Below, piece after piece: positions 53,842-60,200 of a stretch of DNA of 64,000 nt (position 1 is the first letter of the stretch; each line of letters opens with the position of its first letter). A model generated the notes under the pieces. The model was not told where the DNA came from and searched no databases. It saw only the letters and a program-made list of their open reading frames with translations. The position numbers and the translations under genes are program-made. Source of the DNA: an uncultured Anaerolineae bacterium (lineage in GTDB: Bacteria; Chloroflexota; Anaerolineae; Anaerolineales; Villigracilaceae); contig CAIJPN010000159.1 of NCBI GenBank assembly GCA_903822545.1, positions 43,528 to 107,527 of the forward strand, written 5' to 3'.

Positions 53842-54621
53842 TTAGGCCTGGCCTAAGATGATTTTGGCAGCCCGGATCAGTTCTTTTGACCAGGGGTGAT
53901 CTGGAAAGCGGAGTGAAAACACATCTGCACTGGCCAGGTCGACCATGTCTTCGCTCAGGGGCAAGACGCCCACCACTTGCGTGCTGTAGGTTTTCTCCAC
54001 GTCGGCGCGGATCTGGGCATGGTCGTAGCGTGATAGCGCTTTGTTGACAAAAAGCCGGATGCTGGGCACATCCAGGCTGCGGGCTACATCCAGCGTGACG
54101 GCTGTTCCCTGGAAATCCTGCTGGTCGGGGCGCAGGATGATGACCATTTCGTCAGAAATGCCGATTGAAAGCAGGGTTTCTTCGTTGAGACCGGGGTGCG
54201 TGTCGATGAAGAGATAATCCAGTTGCAGGGATTTGCGCAGGGTTTTGAGACCTTTGTTCAGCACGTTGACATCGTAGCCTTCTTTTAGCACCCGGCTGAT
54301 TTCCATGGTTTCTATGCTGGATGGCACCAGCCACAGGAATTTGTCGGCCAGTTTGCAGACGCCTTCTTTGGCAGTTGGTTCGCGTCCCACCAGGAAAGCT
54401 GCATCGGTGATGGCGCATTTGCCATGCAGGTAATCGTTGAGGGTCTGCTTCATGGTGCTTTTATCCAACCCAAACAAGACATGGATGCCGGGGGATTGGA
54501 TATCGCTGTCGACAATTGCCACCCGCTTTCCTGCCATCGCCGCCTGGGCGGCCAGGTTGGCCGTCACGTTCGATTTGCCGGTGCCGCCGCGATATGAATG
54601 GATTGAAATGATCTGACTCAT
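53842..54621 (-). CDS. ParA/MinD-like ATPase, paralogue 3
   Basis: A 259-aa P-loop ATPase. Walker A HSYRGGTGKSN (Arg11 at the signature-lysine position), switch I VDSDIQSPGIHVLFG and Walker B LFIDTHPGLNEET match paralogue 1 closely; RPDQQDFQGTAVTLDVAR is shared by all three with small changes. The start codon overlaps the stop of the PrsW-like gene by 4 nt (ATGA), so translation is coupled to that membrane protein. That coupling suggests a membrane-linked positioning or regulatory role. The C-terminus is a basic helix, as in MinD-like membrane targeting, but the motif is not strict. Confidence 0.85.
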   Translation of the reverse strand: MSQIISIHSYRGGTGKSNVTANLAAQAAMAGKRVAIVDSDIQSPGIHVLFGLDKSTMKQTLNDYLHGKCAITDAAFLVGREPTAKEGVCKLADKFLWLVPSSIETMEISRVLKEGYDVNVLNKGLKTLRKSLQLDYLFIDTHPGLNEETLLSIGISDEMVIILRPDQQDFQGTAVTLDVARSLDVPSIRLFVNKALSRYDHAQIRADVEKTYSTQVVGVLPLSEDMVDLASADVFSLRFPDHPWSKELIRAAKIILGQA

Positions 54622-55775
54622 TGTTCATTCTCCTGTTTTGGTTTTGCCGCCTGGTTTTTCTGTTCATCCTGGCGAGTTTTTAGGTTTGCCCACAAATTCA
54701 TGCCGCCTGCCGGGCGCGGCGCGGCGGCCCGTTCTTCAATGGATGCCTGGAGCCGCCCCCACAACACGCCTTCGCCGTTATCCGGGAAAAGCGCCCGGAC
54801 GTAGAGCATGGCATAAGAGCCTACCTGGATGCGGGCTTTATCCACATCCACTTTAATCTTATCCAACTCTTTTTGGATTTCTTCCTTTTTGGCTGGGTCA
54901 GCGGCTTTTTCAAGATTCTTGCGGATAAAACCCATGCGCGCCTGCTTGAGCAGGAAATCTTTTACCTGTTCTGCCTTTTTTGCGCCGAATTTTTCTTTTA
55001 CTGGCTCCAGCAGCTTATCCACGCTCTCCATCTTGTTCACGAGCCTGGACTCACTGCCCGTTACCCGATCACGCATATCCAGGTCTTTCAACCGCGTTTT
55101 CCCCTCCCGGCCAATGCCCCAGCGGATCAGCCAGGCAATCAGCCCGGCCCCAATGATGCCGCTTGATGCGGCGTAGATTAATAGCAGGCTCCTGTCGGCG
55201 CGTGTAACCAGGTTGTTATAGCCCATGTGAATTGCCATGGCGATTAACAAACCGAGTAAGATGGGAATCAGTTTACGCCAAAGCTTCGTCTCGGTGCTGA
55301 AAAGCCCCAGCACCACACCAAGCAAACTGCTTGTGGTTGCGTGGATCAGGTTGGTGGAAATTACCCTGCTGGCAGCCAGTGCCAGGCTGGCATCGCCCGC
55401 CCCCAGAACATATTGATAATTCTCCACGATAGCAAAACCGATTCCCGCCGCGAAACCATAAATCGCGCCTTCAACAAAATAGGTGAAATCGGCCCGTGAA
55501 ACTATGTATAACAGGATCAACCCCTTCAGAATCTCCTCCAAAATGGGTGCAGAGTAGCGAATAACGTTGATGCGCTCCACCCAACCCATTTTAATGGTGG
55601 TACTGTTTGCCTGGCTGGCGAACCAAACTGCAATCGCTCCAGCGCCAAAACAGAGAAGAATAGATAGGAACTGGCCGGTTTTGTAAAAATCCAGCCAGCG
55701 GATCAGTCCCAGGGCAAGGACCGGGATGATGGTTGCGATTGCGAAAGAGAGTATGAGGATGGGATTCATAGTCAT
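54618..55775 (-). CDS. PrsW-family intramembrane protease-like protein
   Basis: A 385-aa protein with about seven to eight membrane helices and a cytoplasmic C-terminal region of 150 residues rich in Lys and Glu. The PrsW signatures are present: APILEEILKG (Glu80-Glu81, Lys84), YGFAAGIGFAIVENY (Glu118-Asn119), His145 in LIHATTSS and His183 in MAIHMGYN. PrsW proteins start regulated proteolysis of anti-sigma factors in some bacteria. No anti-sigma factor gene is adjacent. A promoter -10 ends 8 nt before the ATG, so the mRNA is probably leaderless. It heads an operon with ParA3 and two small proteins. Confidence 0.82.
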   Translation of the reverse strand: MTMNPILILSFAIATIIPVLALGLIRWLDFYKTGQFLSILLCFGAGAIAVWFASQANSTTIKMGWVERINVIRYSAPILEEILKGLILLYIVSRADFTYFVEGAIYGFAAGIGFAIVENYQYVLGAGDASLALAASRVISTNLIHATTSSLLGVVLGLFSTETKLWRKLIPILLGLLIAMAIHMGYNNLVTRADRSLLLIYAASSGIIGAGLIAWLIRWGIGREGKTRLKDLDMRDRVTGSESRLVNKMESVDKLLEPVKEKFGAKKAEQVKDFLLKQARMGFIRKNLEKAADPAKKEEIQKELDKIKVDVDKARIQVGSYAMLYVRALFPDNGEGVLWGRLQASIEERAAAPRPAGGMNLWANLKTRQDEQKNQAAKPKQENEQ

Positions 55776-55782
55776 ACTTATT

Positions 55783-55812
55783 ACTATACACTTTTTTTAT
55801 TATTTTTGGCAA
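55783..55812 (-). promoter_or_regulatory. promoter giving a leaderless PrsW-like mRNA
   Basis: On the minus strand TTGCCA (55812-55807), 18 nt, then TATAGT (55788-55783). The expected start of transcription (about 55776) coincides with the ATG at 55775, and no Shine-Dalgarno sequence is present, which fits leaderless translation. Confidence 0.5.
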
Positions 55813-55930
55813 ATGATACGCACCGAATTCAAAAACAAATCTGACAAGATTTTGTTGCATGCCCCAGCGCGATTCAGGGCTTTCGTAGATGAGTGGTGCG
55901 TTGCGCTCACCGTGGCCGATTCTACAGTGC

Positions 55931-55959
55931 TTGACATTCCCATGCCCATCAGATAAAAT
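55931..55959 (+). promoter_or_regulatory. promoter of tRNA-Ala
   Basis: TTGACA (55931-55936), exactly 17 nt, then TAAAAT (55954-55959), ending 17 nt before the first base of the tRNA. This is a near-perfect sigma-70-type promoter, as expected for a stable RNA. Confidence 0.8.
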
Positions 55960-55976
55960 CATTGGGCTTTGAGTAT

Positions 55977-56049
55977 GGGCCTGTAGCGCAGTTGGGAGCG
56001 CGCCTCAATCGCACTGAGGAGGCCAGGGGTTCGAATCCCCTCAGGTCCA
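55977..56049 (+). tRNA. tRNA-Ala (anticodon CGC)
   Basis: A complete 73-nt cloverleaf: acceptor GGGCCTG/CAGGTCC with discriminator A, D-stem GCGC/GCGC, anticodon stem CCTCA/TGAGG with loop ATCGCAC (anticodon CGC at 56010-56012) and T-arm AGGGG-TTCGAAT-CCCCT. The G3-U70 pair, the identity element for alanyl-tRNA synthetase, is present. It reads GCG codons. CCA is not encoded. A strong promoter precedes it and a long hairpin follows. Confidence 0.95.
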
Positions 56050-56087
56050 CTCAATTTCATCCAAATTGTAGATGGAAGCACAATATC

Positions 56088-56148
56088 TTAAAACGAACAA
56101 CCGCCCGGTCAGCCATCAGATGGTTCACCGGGCGGTTGTTCGTTTTAA
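56088..56148. terminator. 21-bp perfect hairpin after tRNA-Ala, probable terminator
   Basis: A 21-nt arm (56088-56108, core CGAACAACCGCCCGG) pairs without mismatch with 56128-56148 across a 19-nt loop that itself contains CCATC/GATGG. Its ends are AAAA and TTTT, so it could terminate on both strands. It is longer than most terminators, and a remnant of a mobile palindrome is an alternative. Confidence 0.65.
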
Positions 56149-56239
56149 AGCGTGGGGGATACCCTGCTGAACTAAAGTACACAATCGCAGTATAATGCAG
56201 CGAATTAAACCCTGGAGAGAGGCTCTGGAGGAGTTCCTT

Positions 56240-57208
56240 ATGGAAATTCTAGTTGGTGCCGTCATCGTTGCTGTCGTGTTGCTGATTGTGCTGGCTGTTG
56301 TTTTTGAGTTTCGGCTGCGCCAGCCTGATATGCTGGTTTTATATGAATCGAATGGCAAGATCGCCCTGCGCAAGGGCTTGCTCTACCCGCGTCATTTCAG
56401 CCTGCCGCTCAAACGCACTACCCATCCTATCCAGCTAAAAGTCGAAGCCACAGCCTCCGGCAATCTGGGTGTGAATATCAAACTGGTTGGTTCGGTTGCC
56501 CCCGCGCTGGAAAACATCCAGATGCTGGTGCGTCTTGGCGGCTGGAGCAGCGACGCCATTGCGCGCGCTGCCGAAGAAACCGCCACCCGGTTGGACGGCC
56601 TGGTGAAAGAATATGCCGAACAGGCCGAAATCCGCGCACTTTCATCCACCGGGTTGGTGGATTACATCAATGAGCGTTCTGCCCAGTTCAACGAAAAGTT
56701 TGGGGTCGAGCTGATCTCCCTGGCAGTTCAATCAATGGAACCAGCCGATTCCGAAATTGCCGATGCCCTGCGCCAGCAGGAACAGGCCCGCCTGCTCGAA
56801 CAGACCGAAAAACTCAACAACCAGGCGCGTGTCTCTGCCGCCAAAGCCAAATACCAGGCGGATGAAGAAATCGCCGAGATGGAACACACCCTGGAATTGA
56901 AAAAAGCCGGGCTGAAAAAGGCCCTGCTCGAACAGGAAAACGCCCTGGCCCGGCAGCGCCTGGAAGATGAATTGACTCGCAACCGGATGCGCCTGGCTTT
57001 TGAAAAAGAAGAGCTCGAAATTCTCAAAAACAACCCCGAATTGTTGGTGCTGACACCCCAGGCCGCGCGCCTGGCCGAAGCCAGCCAGGGTCTCAAAAAT
57101 GCCCGCACGATCATCTCGCTCTCGCCCCAGGATTTAGCGGGTTCTGAACTGGGCAGCCTGTTCCAGAATATGCTTAACAAAGCCCTGGAAGCCAAGAATA
57201 ACGGATAA
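56240..57208 (+). CDS. SPFH/prohibitin-like membrane protein
   Basis: A 322-aa protein with one N-terminal membrane helix (EILVGAVIVAVVLLIVLAVV), a domain of about 150 residues with the SPFH order (LQVEATASGNLGVNIK-like strands, then a helix SDAIARAAEETATRLDGLVKE, then FGVELISLAVQSMEP), and a long charged coiled coil with repeated Glu/Ala/Lys (about 180-270). This matches flotillin/prohibitin-like scaffolds that form membrane microdomains. The ATG at 56240 has GGAGG 8 nt upstream; TATAAT at 56191-56196 could be its -10. It overlaps the next gene by one base (TAATG), so it is translationally coupled to the 1881-aa protein. Confidence 0.78.
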   Translation: MEILVGAVIVAVVLLIVLAVVFEFRLRQPDMLVLYESNGKIALRKGLLYPRHFSLPLKRTTHPIQLKVEATASGNLGVNIKLVGSVAPALENIQMLVRLGGWSSDAIARAAEETATRLDGLVKEYAEQAEIRALSSTGLVDYINERSAQFNEKFGVELISLAVQSMEPADSEIADALRQQEQARLLEQTEKLNNQARVSAAKAKYQADEEIAEMEHTLELKKAGLKKALLEQENALARQRLEDELTRNRMRLAFEKEELEILKNNPELLVLTPQAARLAEASQGLKNARTIISLSPQDLAGSELGSLFQNMLNKALEAKNNG

Positions 57209-60200
57209 TGAACGCCACTGATTCGCTGGCCTATTTTCGCCTGAAGCAGATTCGGGTGGCGCGGGTTTCAGAAATCAGCGAAGCCACAGCGGCTGCGCCG
57301 GTTCCACCTGAGGAGCGGGTCAATTTTCACATTGGGAATCCGCTCCAGGATGTCAAGCTGTCATCGGCTTTCCTGCGCATCGCCCTGGGGATTGATGTTC
57401 GCCGCCAGGATTTGACGGATGCCGATGCAGATGTGCTGCTGGAATACCTGGGCTGGGATAAGGCCGAGAAGCCCAAGCTGGAATTTTTAATCCGCACCAT
57501 CCAAAAGAGTTCACCCTACATGCCGCGCGGCGGGTATAACCGCAAAGCCCCCCATGCGCTGGTAAAAGCGTTCTACAAATGGCTGGAAAACCAGCAGGAA
57601 CCCCTGCAATATGACCTGGGCGAGAAATCTGGAAAAAGGGAAATCATTCTCGCTTCGGGCGGCATCAGCGAAACGCTACGCCTGATCCTTTCGGCCATCT
57701 CCAACTATTTGCAGATCACCCCCGCGCGGATTCTTTGCTACCGCTATGATTTCCCGGAACCGTACCGCACCATTCCCAACCTGCTGATCGAACCGCTGGC
57801 TGACGATGAACGGGTGGCCTGCATCGAAGTGGAGCGCTGGCTGACCAGCCAGCCGGAAACCCCCACTTTCCTGGTGGTGGGCGGCTCCTTGAGCGAGACC
57901 ACACGCCGCAACCTGCGTGTTTTGAGCATCCAGCATCCCCTGTTCTTTATTGAAGCGAATAACGCGCTCAACCAGCACTCCCTGGCGCGCGAAGCCAAGC
58001 TGGTACAGCGCGTCATCCGGCTGCTGACCCCGGCGATTTTTGCCCCGCGCCTGGCGGCCCTCTCCACCGTTTTTGTGATCGGCAACGCTGATTTCCTGGG
58101 CGTGATTGAAAATGTGCAGTTCCAACTGAAGGGCACACCTTCGGCCTCCGAAGTGGAATTTCTGAACTTCCTGCTGGAACAAAACCTGGCAGAGCTTAAA
58201 ACTGAGGCCCCGGCAGAAATCTTCGAAGACAAAGCCTGGCTGGATGAGTGGGGCGAGGGCAGTGCAGCTACTACAACCCTGTCGCGGATGGCGGCGCGGG
58301 TGGGCGGGCATCTCGATAGCTTGCTGCAGGGCCAGGCGCAAAGCCTGGAGCGCGCACTGTCTGCCATCGAGCAGAAAACAGACCGGGTGACCGAAATCAT
58401 GCAGTCGCGCTTCCCGAAAAACCCGGGGCAAGGGCAAACCAGGGTGGTGGATGAACTGGCGGATGTGGACAGCCTGGAACTGCTCAACCAACTGATTGAA
58501 AATCCCCACAACCCGGCCTGGAGTCAGACCCTCCAGCGCAGTTTCTTGAGCGCCTTTACCCGTCACCAGCCCCAGTATCGTCCAGAAGCCTGCCTGGTCA
58601 CCAGCGGCTCCTCGCGCACGGCCCTCGGCCTGCTCGGTTTTCACTGCGGCATCACCGATGTCCTGTTCCCAGATTTGAGCTGGTCTTACGAACAGTGCTT
58701 CCCCAATGTGCATGTCGTTCCGCTGACACCCAACCTGGCGCTGGACATCGATGCGATGATTGCCAAAATCGACCAGCTCTGCCAGGCCGACCCGCATTGG
58801 CCAGAGCATGGGGCCGTGGCCATCAACAACCCGCACAACGCCACCGGGCGGATTTTTGCCGAGGCCGATGTCAGCCGTTTGATGGTTTACTGCCTGCAAC
58901 ACAACATCTACGTGATCGACGACCTGGCCTACCAGAATGTCGCCCCGGTCGATAGCTTGCTTCTCATCAAAACCGCCCGGCAGATTGCTAATGACCTGGT
59001 TCGCACCGGTGTTTTGGATGAGGCCGCCACCGAACGCGTCATCACCGTTCATTCCATGTCCAAGACCGATTGCCTGGCCGGGGCGCGCCTGTCGGTGGTG
59101 GAAATCCGCGAAACGGACTTGCGCGAACGCTTCCGCGCGCTGAATGACCTGATTGCGCCCAACCTTGTGGCGATTTTCATCTGCTACCTGTTTTATCGCG
59201 GGCCGCTGGAAGGCGCGCGCACCTACTGGCGCATGCGCAACGCGCTTTTTATGGAACGCACCCAGGCCTTGCTTTCGGCGGCTGAAAACATGCCCCCCGA
59301 CCGCAATCCCTTTGGACTGACGATCATTCCCCCGTCTGGCAGCATGTACCCGCTCCTGCATGTGGAACGCCTGCCCAACGGCCTTTCCCTCGACTGGCTG
59401 GCCTCCTCGCTGGCGCGGCGCGGGATCGGCCTGCTGCCGCTGGCAACTTTTGCCCGCACCGAAGAAGGTTTCGACACCGGACGCCGCACCTTTCGCCTGA
59501 CCCTGGGCGGCATCGACCCGGCTGAAATCATGCAGGTTAAAGCCCGCCGCCTGTTGATCGACCTGAACCGGATGATTGCCGAGGAAGATGCGCGTTACAA
59601 CCGCAAGGAATTGAGCTTTTCCATTCCCGCTTTCCCCTCTCCCGCCGGGAGAGGGGTTGGGGCGAGGGGAAACGGCGCAGTATCTGACCGCTTGCAGCAG
59701 TGGGATGAGATTTCCCGCCAATTTGAAAATACCCGCGCCATCCAGGAAGTGAACAACCTTCCAGTAGTGGATGGCAAACGCCTGCGCGGGGATTTTCTCA
59801 AAAACTACCTGCCTGAACGCCTCGACCTGTTCCGCACCCGGCTGGAAGAGCGCGCCTTCATCAGCGATGAGCTGATGCGCAAGGCAGCGAATGGCGATTG
59901 GCTGGCCGGGCGGCTGGAACGCGAATTTATGAAAGATTCGCTCGCGCGCCGCCAGGCACTGTTTCGCCTGCGAAACTACGACCGCACCGTCCACCCAACC
60001 CAGAAATACTCGCTGCAAGCCGAGATGCTTTGCGACACCATCCAGCGCGCGCTGATTGCCAGGGAGCCGGTCGCGCCCGGGCTGATCGAAAAAACCGGGC
60101 AGGAATTGTTCCACGAATTCCTGGGGCAAAACGTCAGCATCAATTCCCAGCTTGAAGCCGATGAAATCCTGGTTGATCTGGAGACACTGGCAGCCAGCGA

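Noticed and set aside
57676..60129. 817-codon open frame opposite the 1881-aa gene
   Set aside because: A shadow of a GC-rich coding region; the residue pattern is repetitive and matches no family, while the plus strand has clear enzyme motifs.
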